From NCBI RefSeq assembly GCF_005860765.1, contig NZ_VCEI01000025.1, forward strand, positions 620,001 through 684,000: a stretch of DNA of 64,000 nt. The letters run 5' to 3'. Made by a program: the position numbers and the translations under genes. Shown here piece after piece: positions 1 to 7,908 of this stretch; positions within the stretch are counted from its first letter, which is position 1; every line of letters starts with the position of its first letter. This stretch comes from Dyadobacter sediminis (GTDB lineage: Bacteria > Bacteroidota > Bacteroidia > Cytophagales > Spirosomataceae). Below the pieces are notes generated by a model. The model was not told the DNA's origin. It saw only the letters and a program-made list of their open reading frames with translations, and ran no database searches.

Positions 1-1
1 G

Positions 2-346
2 CGCGATCCACATCCTGACCACCGGGCAACATGGCAGATTGTGGACCATGCCTGGACTTTACAACAGCAGACTGTCAGAAAACTGGAATACTTCATATGG
101 CTTTGGGAACGGGCAGATTCGGGCGATTTACCCTTACCGGCTGAATGCAGAGTATGGACCGTGGATATCAAAACGGCAGTAGCCCGTAAGCGGCAGGCCA
201 TCAAAGCCCATGTTTCCCAGACCACACGGCTGATCGATGATGACCCGCAAGGTTTCATGTTGTCTGAAGCAGTACTGTCTCACTTTGACAAACCTTTTGA
301 GGTATTTATAGAAACGTATAGCAATAACAGATATGTCAGATCATAA
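2..346 (+). CDS. PIG-L (LmbE-like) deacetylase, C-terminal part
   Basis: Only the 3' part of the gene is in the window; the frame is open from base 2. The first residues read RDPHPDHRATW, which matches the metal-binding HPDH segment of the PIG-L/LmbE N-acetyl-hexosamine deacetylase family. A KxxAIKAHVSQ segment near residue 65 fits the family's C-terminal helix. Members remove acetyl groups from N-acetylated sugars or related amides in a zinc-dependent reaction. The end overlaps the next gene by 14 bases, so the two are probably translated together. PIG-L, NodS-like methyltransferase and family 2 glycosyltransferase genes often occur side by side, which supports a shared glycoconjugate pathway; the substrate is unknown. 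Confidence 0.8.
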   Translation, partial: RDPHPDHRATWQIVDHAWTLQQQTVRKLEYFIWLWERADSGDLPLPAECRVWTVDIKTAVARKRQAIKAHVSQTTRLIDDDPQGFMLSEAVLSHFDKPFEVFIETYSNNRYVRS

Positions 347-926
347 AAAAAGCCTGACCGAGGATTACTTTGACAAGGTCTACCAAAACAACGAGGATCC
401 CTGGAATTTCGAAACCAGTGAATATGAATTCAACAAGTACAAAACAACCATGGATGCACTGACCTGCGCTACTTATCGGAATGCATTTGAAATTGGCTGT
501 TCCATCGGGGTGTTGAGTGAGATGCTGGCAGTCCGGTGCCAGAGACTGCTGAGTATTGATGCAGCCAAGGCACCGCTTGTCAAGGCACGCAGGCGGCTGG
601 AACGGTTTAACCATGTCCAGGTGCAGCAAATGGCCGTTCCGGGGCAGTTTCCCGATGAGCGGTTCGATCTGGTGCTGATCTCGGAGGTAGGGTATTATTT
701 GTCAATGACTGATTTGGAAATTTTACAAGGGCAGATCCTGGCGCATCTTGATCAATACGGCCAGTTGCTGCTCGTGCACTGGACGCCGCAAGTAGATGAT
801 TATCCATTAACCGGTGACCAGGTACATGAAGCTTTTCAACTGCTGTCAGGTCCTGGTCAGCCGCTGGAATTACTATTCAGTCTAAGGGAAAAGACATACC
901 GTCTGGATTCGTTTCAGAAACGGTAA
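333..926 (+). CDS. NodS-like SAM-dependent methyltransferase
   Basis: This 197-residue protein is a class I S-adenosylmethionine methyltransferase. The glycine-rich motif I (FEIGCSIG, residues 52-59) and an acidic residue ending the second strand (LLSIDAA) are visible. A FDLVLISEVGYYL segment corresponds to motif post-II/III. The N-terminal YFDKVYxxNEDPWNF pattern is typical of the NodS-type family, which N-methylates chitooligosaccharide-like acceptors. It overlaps the upstream deacetylase by 14 bases, consistent with deacetylation followed by methylation of the freed amine (inference). Its 3' end overlaps the convergent glycosyltransferase gene by 50 bases. Confidence 0.85.
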   Translation: MSDHKKSLTEDYFDKVYQNNEDPWNFETSEYEFNKYKTTMDALTCATYRNAFEIGCSIGVLSEMLAVRCQRLLSIDAAKAPLVKARRRLERFNHVQVQQMAVPGQFPDERFDLVLISEVGYYLSMTDLEILQGQILAHLDQYGQLLLVHWTPQVDDYPLTGDQVHEAFQLLSGPGQPLELLFSLREKTYRLDSFQKR

Positions 927-2073
927 GCCCTGGGTTTTTTACAAACATCCGAAGTTGCATGATCGCTTGCTGGATGGGCTGAAAGCGGACTGTGTAGTTT
1001 ACATCGGATTGAACCAGAAGTACAACAGATTCCCACAACTCGCCAAACAAGGTAGCACGGATCAGGCTGTTTTGTAACCCGGCGGGTTGTACTTGCAGGG
1101 AATGGGCCAGCTCATCTATTTCCTTGTACAAGATGATTTGATTCTGGTGATATTCATACCAGCATCTTCGCAACCGGCTTCTTGCATTAAACATTACAAG
1201 CAAAGGGGCAACAGCTTCAACGAGCTGGGCCTGACCATTTTTTTGATCTTCTTTCCATTTTTTAAGTTGTTCTGAAAAGCCGACAGAGACACGTCCGTTG
1301 GTACGTGCCGAGGTGTATACCTTTACTTTAAAGCTTTTTCTGATCCGTGCATCCTGGTGCAGCAAAGCCTTGTGAAATGCTGCATCCTCTAGAAAGGGCA
1401 GGATGGGGAGCCTTCCGGCCTGCTCGTACATTTTACAGGTCACAGCCATATTTGCACCAAAATATTGAAAATGACATGGAAAGGGATTATGGACCTGAGG
1501 ATCCAGAATGGATTCCGCCTGCGAGAGCAGACATCTGTAAGTCACATCGCGGAGATGGTATAAACGTGCACTTCCTGCTTTTTTTCTGGTCAGTATCCTG
1601 CCGCCGACCGCATCATTGCCACAGGCAATTTCTGCTATAATGTGGTGAACCCACTGATGATCAACAATCGTATCCCCGTCAGTCGAGGCAATAATACCGT
1701 TGAGGTTGTTGCTGCGCATGAGCCGGGTATATGCCCGGTCCATCAGCAGACGCCTGACTGTACCGATATGCGCCTGATGTGCGGGCAGGTGAATGTTCTC
1801 GACAATCAATCTAAAAGCCGGAAAATCACGGGCGTATTCTGATGCGATCTGAAAAGAATGGTCTGTGCTGTTGTTTACCAGAACAAGTACTTCATAGCTG
1901 GCCGGGTCAAGGGGCTGCTGCTGCTGATCTGTCTGCCGGCGCAACGCTTCCAGGGTCTGGTATAAAGATCCGGCTTCGTTACGGACAGGCACCACCACAC
2001 AGACCTGACAGATGGCCGGGGGATTTTCTTCATTGTTAAAAAGGCACGCTGCACTGCTACTTTCTAATTGCAT
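877..2073 (-). CDS. Family 2 glycosyltransferase
   Basis: This 398-residue protein has a GT-A fold start: VVVPVRNEAGSL (about residues 26-37) for nucleotide-sugar binding, and a DGD motif at 132-134 that should coordinate the divalent metal. A later FLEDAAFHKAL segment fits the catalytic ED-type acidic pair of inverting GT2 enzymes. There is no membrane segment, so it is probably cytoplasmic. It is transcribed toward the deacetylase/methyltransferase pair, and the 3' ends overlap by 50 bases. The three genes likely modify the same glycoconjugate; donor and acceptor cannot be read from sequence. Confidence 0.85.
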   Translation of the reverse strand: MQLESSSAACLFNNEENPPAICQVCVVVPVRNEAGSLYQTLEALRRQTDQQQQPLDPASYEVLVLVNNSTDHSFQIASEYARDFPAFRLIVENIHLPAHQAHIGTVRRLLMDRAYTRLMRSNNLNGIIASTDGDTIVDHQWVHHIIAEIACGNDAVGGRILTRKKAGSARLYHLRDVTYRCLLSQAESILDPQVHNPFPCHFQYFGANMAVTCKMYEQAGRLPILPFLEDAAFHKALLHQDARIRKSFKVKVYTSARTNGRVSVGFSEQLKKWKEDQKNGQAQLVEAVAPLLVMFNARSRLRRCWYEYHQNQIILYKEIDELAHSLQVQPAGLQNSLIRATLFGELWESVVLLVQSDVNYTVRFQPIQQAIMQLRMFVKNPGLTVSETNPDGMSFPLD

Positions 2074-2534
2074 TTACTTGCTGATTTGGGTCAATGGGAT
2101 CAGGAGGTCTGACTTGTAATCTAAATGCTTTACGTATATTATTGTACCTGTGATTTCCGGGCATAATTTCCACACTTTTCCTATGTAAAATCAGTTTGAA
2201 AGTCTCTCATAACCGTGGAAACCGGTATGGAATGCACACGAGGAGCGCATCATTCAATCCATTGGCCGGGCTGCTAACCGTTGAGGCTATATGTTTGTGA
2301 AATCTTTGCGCGCAAAGCAGTTGCAGCCGGATTTGTACGGCTTGCATTTTTTAACAATCCGCATGCCGTTAATGCATAAACTGTATACCGGTTACATAGC
2401 ATGCCTCAAAAAATTTTCCCGTAATCAAAGGTGTATTTTTCTAAATCAGCAATCCCGATGACCTTTCAGGGGTCTTTCTGGACATTATTAAACTTTTAAG
2501 ATTCATAAAACGCAACTTATGTCAACTTCTATCC
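2074..2534. other. Intergenic region, no gene seen
   Basis: About 460 bases between the divergent glycosyltransferase gene and the lyase-fold gene. No open frame with family resemblance and no RNA gene was recognised. The promoter of the glycosyltransferase gene should lie in the left part, but no clear TAnnTTTG was found. Confidence 0.5.
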
Positions 2535-2577
2535 TGACAAATGTCATGTTGTAGGTGCAGGTGCCTGTATAGTTTTG
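2535..2577 (+). promoter_or_regulatory. Promoter with Crp/Fnr-like operator, copy 1
   Basis: TGACAAATGTCA (2535-2546) is an exact TGACA-N2-TGTCA inverted repeat. It is followed by TAGTTTTG (2570-2577), which fits the Bacteroidota -7 consensus TAnnTTTG. A TTG at 2549-2551 is a candidate -33 element. The palindrome centre lies 29.5 bases before the -7 element, so near -41.5, the class II activator position used by Crp/Fnr proteins. The same layout recurs at 5312-5354. Confidence 0.6.
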
Positions 2578-2661
2578 CTGATCAACCCAGGTCGGATATT
2601 TACCTTGATCGGGTTCAGTCCTGATTGTTTTAAATAATTACCGGAATACAACCATTCAAGA

Positions 2662-4896
2662 ATGCTAGCACCTGTACAAGCCTTTGATTTCAGAGCAGAG
2701 ACTTCGGAATATCATAACAACATCTCATTTTTCAGAGCATGTGAAGCCTCTTACTACGGCTCGGACGGGTATCTGCACTTTGCCCGGCCGGGAAGAAACT
2801 GGTTATCGCAGAGCCAGAACCTGGCCGTCAGCCCCTGGGTTCAGGTGATGGCATTTGTAACGAGCGCCAGCACCATGACAGCTCCGGATGGTTCGGACAC
2901 AGCCTGCAGGATTTCTGAAGAATATACACTTGGTGAACACAGGCTTTCACGCAGCATGCAGGTTCCGCAGGGCCAGCCTCTTACTGTCAGCATATACCTG
3001 AAAGAAGGAACACGCAGCAAAGTACAGGTCAGTTTCAGCGAATCAGCTTCTTTTACGGGAGGCAATCCTACGGTACAACTTGATCTTGCCACCGGAACAT
3101 TTATGGCCGTAAGTTCCAATCTGATCAGTTATCAGGCGGTAAGCAGCGGTAATGGCTGGTGGAGGGTTCAGCTGACAGCCGTTCCCGATCTGGGTTCCAC
3201 AACCGGTTTTCACATTTACATGCTCAATGAAAACAGCAGTATCAGCTATGAAGGTAATGTAAATAGTTATATGTACGCATGGGGCGCTCAGGTGGAACCA
3301 GGCATGAATATGACTGCCTACACGCCGACAGATGAAAATCCGTATCTGGGTTTGCGTTATAATTACAGGCTTTCGGATGCGGCACCCGTTTTGGCCGGCG
3401 CCCTGGTAGAACCGGAAAGCACCAACCTGGTGCCCTATTCCCAAAAGCTGGAAGGCTCGCCATGGCGCAAGCAGGCAGCCAGCACACCGTTTACTAACAT
3501 AAAATCGCCGGACGGTGTGACATTTGGTTACAAGATCAAGGAAAGCACCGCAAGTTCAGCGCACTACATTGTACCCAATCCGATCCTTGCCACCGAAGCA
3601 GGAAACACCTATACTTTCAGTGCGTTTTTTAAAGCAGCTGAACGCACATGGGCCTATTTCAATGTAAGCGGACTGACGATCCACTACGATATATTAAACG
3701 GAACCATTGGAAACAAAAGCAGTATCTTTATTGATGCTGCCATTGAAAATGCAGGAAACGGCTGGTTTCGTTGTGCTGCCACTTTCATTGCATCTTCATC
3801 CAGTACATCCACGGTAATCGGCTGTGAAATAAGCAATGGCAAGCAATCCTATGCAGGCGACGGCACAAGCGGTGCACTGATCTGGGGTATTCAGCTGGAA
3901 AAAGCAGTGGCTATGACCAGCTACATCCGCACCAACGCCAACGCAGTAACCCGGGATGCAGATATCGTCGTTTTGAACAGGCCATCCACCAGCACTGCAT
4001 CCGATGTTTTTACACAAAGGATAAATGGCGGAAACTGGATCAAACAGACCAGTACCAATTATCAGCTCGAACAATCCGAAAACGAGATCCAGATCATCCA
4101 TTTCTATGACTCCGATGTGATCAGTACGGAGCATGAAGATATAGCCGTAGCATTGTTCCCCGAAAACTTCGTTTCTGTCGGTAATTCGGGCATCATGCTC
4201 AGCATGTTCGACAGGACGTATATGACACAGACGCCAAACAAGCAATGGTCCCTGCAAAAGGCAATCAACAAATCATGCCCGCTTTACCGTGCACAGGTGA
4301 ATGCCGGTGAAGTCTGGTCGGGCGATTATACCAACAAATACCGTGAGCGTTCCGAATTTTACATGAAAAACGCGCAGATGCCTTATGATCAGGATGTGTG
4401 GCTTTCGTTTGCCATCAAGATTGAGCCGGGTGAAGCACTGACCCTGGACCCTTCCGATTTCTGTTACCTTGGCCAGTTTCATGCCAGCGAAGACGAAGGC
4501 GATATCAGTTCACCGCCTGTTCTGGGCTTTCGGCTGGAAGGGCTGGATACCTTCAAAATCTTCACATGCTCCACCACGGTAACGCCGCATACGGTAAGCC
4601 CGAAAGCTTTTCTGAGAGCAAGCAGCCAGTTTACCCGCGGAATATGGCACAAAAATGTCATGCGTATCCGCTTTTCTCCGACCGACGGGCAGTTTCAATG
4701 GTGGAAAGACGGCGTGGAACTCGTAAATGTTTCCGGAATCGGAATCGGCTATCCGGATGCAATCGGGCCTTACTGGAAATTTGGAATCTATCGTTCACCC
4801 ATGCCGCAGACGGTCGCGGTAGAATATGCAAACATGGAAGTACAATCCAACACTTCGCTTGAATCCAGAATTACAGATCCTTTACTGATTGTTTAA
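2662..4896 (+). CDS. Phage-fibre-like binding modules plus heparin-lyase-I-like fold, copy 1
   Basis: This 744-residue protein has an N-terminal FDFRAETS...FFRACEASYYGSDGYL stretch resembling the RASxATYxDSDG motif of phage head/tail fibre proteins. Two related beta-sandwich modules follow (about 50-225 and 248-440), each with a TNLxxxSQxxxxxPW start, a GNGWxR strand and a WGxQxExxxxxTxYxxT end. The last part (about 490-735) carries RERSEFY, QFHASED and GPYWKFGIYRSP, as in the jelly-roll polysaccharide lyases of the heparin lyase I type. No signal peptide is present, and the start is supported by the identical N-terminal layout in the paralogue at 5434. Catalytic activity is not proven; it could be a lyase, a lectin or a tail-spike-like protein. 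Confidence 0.7.
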   Translation: MLAPVQAFDFRAETSEYHNNISFFRACEASYYGSDGYLHFARPGRNWLSQSQNLAVSPWVQVMAFVTSASTMTAPDGSDTACRISEEYTLGEHRLSRSMQVPQGQPLTVSIYLKEGTRSKVQVSFSESASFTGGNPTVQLDLATGTFMAVSSNLISYQAVSSGNGWWRVQLTAVPDLGSTTGFHIYMLNENSSISYEGNVNSYMYAWGAQVEPGMNMTAYTPTDENPYLGLRYNYRLSDAAPVLAGALVEPESTNLVPYSQKLEGSPWRKQAASTPFTNIKSPDGVTFGYKIKESTASSAHYIVPNPILATEAGNTYTFSAFFKAAERTWAYFNVSGLTIHYDILNGTIGNKSSIFIDAAIENAGNGWFRCAATFIASSSSTSTVIGCEISNGKQSYAGDGTSGALIWGIQLEKAVAMTSYIRTNANAVTRDADIVVLNRPSTSTASDVFTQRINGGNWIKQTSTNYQLEQSENEIQIIHFYDSDVISTEHEDIAVALFPENFVSVGNSGIMLSMFDRTYMTQTPNKQWSLQKAINKSCPLYRAQVNAGEVWSGDYTNKYRERSEFYMKNAQMPYDQDVWLSFAIKIEPGEALTLDPSDFCYLGQFHASEDEGDISSPPVLGFRLEGLDTFKIFTCSTTVTPHTVSPKAFLRASSQFTRGIWHKNVMRIRFSPTDGQFQWWKDGVELVNVSGIGIGYPDAIGPYWKFGIYRSPMPQTVAVEYANMEVQSNTSLESRITDPLLIV

Positions 4897-4918
4897 CAAT
4901 TTTGTATAAACAAATAAA

Positions 4919-5276
4919 GTGGACATTAAACGCAGGAATTTCATCCAGACAGTTTCTTTAGGATTGGGTACAATCGTAACCGGATTCAAAATGCCTGCAA
5001 GCCGGCAACAGCCTGCAGGTTCCTGCACAAGGTCATAGTCTGTTGAAATGTCCTGCAAAAACGGCAGTTACAAATTTCGTGTGGACGGTATGAAACAGAT
5101 TGTAAACCCGGCCAATTAAAAAGGGAAAGCTTAAAACACCGTCACATTCCTGTGAAATCAGGTATATGGCCGAAGATGGCTTTACGACATTGACTATTCA
5201 CATCGATCAGGATGCATCCACACTTCACTTGCTGCCGGATTCACAAGGCAGCTTTATGCAGAAGTCCTTGGCATAA
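4919..5276 (+). pseudogene. Decayed Tat-signal protein gene
   Basis: A GTG start gives VDIKRRNFIQTVSLGLG, a clear twin-arginine signal peptide. The frame stops at TAG 5036-5038, resumes in the same frame (KNGSYKFRVDGMKQIVNPAN) to TAA 5117-5119, then continues in another frame (KKGKLKTPSH...YMAEDGFTTLTIHID) to TAA 5274-5276. One nonsense change plus one frameshift would explain this. The parent family was not recognised. It lies 22 bases after the first lyase-fold gene and may once have been co-transcribed with it. Confidence 0.5.
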
Positions 5277-5311
5277 CATCCGTTTATATCAATCGATATC
5301 AATTTTTAGAC

Positions 5312-5354
5312 TGACAAAGGTCATATTACAGGTTCAGGTGCTTGCCTAATTTTG
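5312..5354 (+). promoter_or_regulatory. Promoter with Crp/Fnr-like operator, copy 2
   Basis: TGACAAAGGTCA (5312-5323) is a TGAC-N4-GTCA inverted repeat, followed by TAATTTTG (5347-5354), an exact TAnnTTTG. The centre-to-element distance is 29.5 bases, identical to copy 1. The block between them (AGGTNCAGGTGC) is also conserved. The untranslated leader to the ATG at 5434 would be about 75 bases. Confidence 0.6.
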
Positions 5355-5433
5355 GTAATCTGTTTAACCCGGATGATTATAGTAATCAAGGTAAATACCC
5401 GTTACTGCACATTATCCTATTCTTGATCCAAAT

Positions 5434-7668
5434 ATGCCAACACCTGCACAAACCTTCGATTTCAGGCAAGAGCCATCTGCATTCAACAGCAGCATTTTAT
5501 TTTCAAGAGAAAGTGAAGCATCGTATTACGGCGCTGACGGCTATCTGCACTTTGCCCAATCCGGCATAAACTGGCTGGCGCAAAGTCAGAACTGCGCCAA
5601 TAATCCCTGGATCAATGTACGGGTTACACCTTCTGTGGCCAGTGAAGTAATGGCAGCCGACGGAACGCCTACGGCAAACAAGATATCGGAAACTTCCGCA
5701 ACGGGGGAACACAGGATTTCACGGAACCTGAATGTTCCGCTTGGACAGCCGGTGACCGTCAGCATTTACCTGAAAGCCGGCACATGCAGCCGGGTTCAGT
5801 TCAGCTTTTCCAATGCCACCACTTATACAGGCGGCAATCCGACAGTAAAATTCAATCTTGCCACGGGCACCTTTATATCCAAAAGCTCTAATCTGGTTAG
5901 TTATAATGCGGTAGATAGCGGAAACGGCTGGTGGAGACTTCAGATTTCGGCCATGCCTGATCTTGGTATTGCATCCGGTTTTCATATTTATCTGCTCAAT
6001 GACAGCAACAGGACCAGCTACCTGGGAAGTCCGGACAAATACATCTATGCATGGGGAGCCCAAATGGAGCCGGGAAGTACAATGACCGCTTATACGCCTA
6101 CGCTGAATGCCGCTTACATGGGTTTAAGGTACAATTACAGTCTTGCAGGATCTTCTCCTGCGCTGGCCGGTGCGTTGATAGAAGCGGAGTCCACAAACCT
6201 GGTTCCTTTTTCGCAGCAGCTGGATGCAGCCGGATGGCGCAAGCAGTATGCAACCATTGTAGCGACCGGTACCAAATCACCGGATGGCAAGACCAATGGA
6301 TTCAAGATCAGGGAAAGCAGCAGTTCTTCATCCCATTACATTGTCCCGAACCCCACGATCGCCACAGCCCCGGGCGGCACCTATACGTTAAGTGCGTTCT
6401 TTAAAGCAGCGGAACGTAAATGGGCTTATTTCAACGTAAATGGTTCGACAATCCATTTTGATATCGCTACGGGCATAGTCGGTAACAAAAGCAATGTCTT
6501 CATTAACGCAGCCATTGAACAGGCCGGGAATGGCTGGCTGAGATGTTCTGCTACTTTCATCGCCACAAAATCGGTAACTTCCACCGTTATCGGGCCTGAA
6601 ATAAGCAATGGCAAGCAATCCTATGCAGGGGACGGATCAAGCGGAATGCTGGTGTGGGGCATACAACTGGAAAAAAGCGAAGTGCCTACCAGCTATATCC
6701 GTACCGGCGCAGGTGCTGCTACGCGTAAGGCGGACATTGTCAGACTTGCCAGACCGAGCACTGAAAGTACGTTCGATGTTTTTATACAAAGGACAAACGG
6801 CGGCGACTGGGCAAAACAGACAACTGCCGACTATGAAGTGGCACCTTCTGAAAACGAAATCCAGCTGATCAGTTTTTATGATACCAGTGAAATCAGTAAT
6901 GCGCATGAAGCAACAGCACTGACGCTGTTTCCGGAAGAGTATGTTTCGGTGGGAGCCAGCGGAACCATGCTGACCATGTTCGACAAGCTCTACAACACCC
7001 AAACGCCTAACAAATTATGGTCCCTGCAGAAAGCCGTTAATAAAACCTCTCCGCTTTACCGTGTGGAAGTTAATGCAAAAGAAGTCTGGACAGGCGATTA
7101 TACCAACCAGTACAGAGAGCGTTCGGAGTTTTATCTGAAAAATTACCAGATGCCCTACGACAGAGATGTCTGGGTTTCATTTGCCATCAAAATCGAACCC
7201 GGTGTGCCGCTGATCCTGGAACCCTCCGAATTTTGCTACATTGGTCAGTTTCATGCCAGTGAAGACCCGGGCGACATCAGCTCGCCGCCTGTACTTGGGC
7301 TGAGGCTGGATGGCCTGGACACGGCCAACGTTTATACCTGTGCGACAACGGAGAACCCGCATACCAAAAGCCCGAAGTCCGTATTGAGAGGCACTACGCA
7401 GTTTACGCGCGGAATATGGCATAAAAATGTCATGCGTATCCGCTTCTCTCCCACAAAAGGACAACTGCAATGGTGGAAAGACGGAAAAGAACTGGTCAAC
7501 ATTGCCAACATCGGACTGGGCTATCCGGATGCAACCGGACCTTACTGGAAGTTTGGTGTTTACAGGTCGCCTATGTCTCAGAAAGTGGCCATTCAATATG
7601 CCAATATGGAAGTACAGCATAGTTCGTCACTTGAATCCCGTATTGCAAACCCGCTCTTGATTGTGTAG
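5434..7668 (+). CDS. Phage-fibre-like binding modules plus heparin-lyase-I-like fold, copy 2
   Basis: This is a paralogue of the 2662-4896 gene with exactly the same length (744 residues) and collinear domains. It has an FDFRQEPS...RESEASYYGADGYL start, two fibre-like sandwich modules, then the jelly-roll domain with RERSEFY, QFHASED and GPYWKFGVYRSP. By eye roughly two thirds of residues are identical, with changes spread evenly. It too lacks a signal peptide, so export would need a non-Sec route or it acts inside the cell or on lysis. Conservation of both the coding part and the operator suggests a duplication retained under selection. Confidence 0.7.
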   Translation: MPTPAQTFDFRQEPSAFNSSILFSRESEASYYGADGYLHFAQSGINWLAQSQNCANNPWINVRVTPSVASEVMAADGTPTANKISETSATGEHRISRNLNVPLGQPVTVSIYLKAGTCSRVQFSFSNATTYTGGNPTVKFNLATGTFISKSSNLVSYNAVDSGNGWWRLQISAMPDLGIASGFHIYLLNDSNRTSYLGSPDKYIYAWGAQMEPGSTMTAYTPTLNAAYMGLRYNYSLAGSSPALAGALIEAESTNLVPFSQQLDAAGWRKQYATIVATGTKSPDGKTNGFKIRESSSSSSHYIVPNPTIATAPGGTYTLSAFFKAAERKWAYFNVNGSTIHFDIATGIVGNKSNVFINAAIEQAGNGWLRCSATFIATKSVTSTVIGPEISNGKQSYAGDGSSGMLVWGIQLEKSEVPTSYIRTGAGAATRKADIVRLARPSTESTFDVFIQRTNGGDWAKQTTADYEVAPSENEIQLISFYDTSEISNAHEATALTLFPEEYVSVGASGTMLTMFDKLYNTQTPNKLWSLQKAVNKTSPLYRVEVNAKEVWTGDYTNQYRERSEFYLKNYQMPYDRDVWVSFAIKIEPGVPLILEPSEFCYIGQFHASEDPGDISSPPVLGLRLDGLDTANVYTCATTENPHTKSPKSVLRGTTQFTRGIWHKNVMRIRFSPTKGQLQWWKDGKELVNIANIGLGYPDATGPYWKFGVYRSPMSQKVAIQYANMEVQHSSSLESRIANPLLIV

Positions 7669-7718
7669 ACGAACGACGCTGTTGAGCGCCGTAAGAAACA
7701 CATGTTGCAGCAGCATTT

Positions 7719-7765
7719 GACACCTTCTTTTTTAGTATGGCAAAGCCAACTAAAAAGAAGGTGTC
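7719..7765 (+). terminator. Stem-loop after second lyase-fold gene
   Basis: GACACCTTCT...TTAGT (7719-7736) pairs with ACTAAAAAGAAGGTGTC (7749-7765), with one extra T in the left arm and a 12-base loop. It follows the stop of the 5434 gene by 50 bases and could end its transcript, though there is no T-run after the stem. The loop contains the ATG of a 40-codon ORF. Confidence 0.5.
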
Positions 7766-7859
7766 TCACAATAATGCTGTCGGCGGATATTTCCCGAATC
7801 CTGGTTATAACAACGGGCTGAACCCGGCCGGGCGGACTTACTTTTACTTAGGTTGTTAA
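7737..7859 (+). CDS. Possible small protein, 40 residues
   Basis: ATG 7737 opens a frame that starts MAKPTKKKVSHNNAVGGYF, continues through NPGYNNGLNPAG and ends YFYLGC before TAA. The start is lysine-rich and the middle is Gly/Asn/Pro/Tyr-rich; the last residue is Cys. No family was recognised. The start codon sits in the loop of the 7719-7765 stem-loop. It could be a chance ORF. Confidence 0.3.
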   Translation: MAKPTKKKVSHNNAVGGYFPNPGYNNGLNPAGRTYFYLGC

Positions 7860-7908
7860 AACCAGAATTTATAGTGATTATTGATCATTACTTCACGATC
7901 AATTTTTC

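Noticed and set aside
2662..7668. Prophage remnant
   Set aside because: Only the fibre-like modules recall phage; there are no capsid, tail, integrase or lysis genes and no attachment sites nearby.
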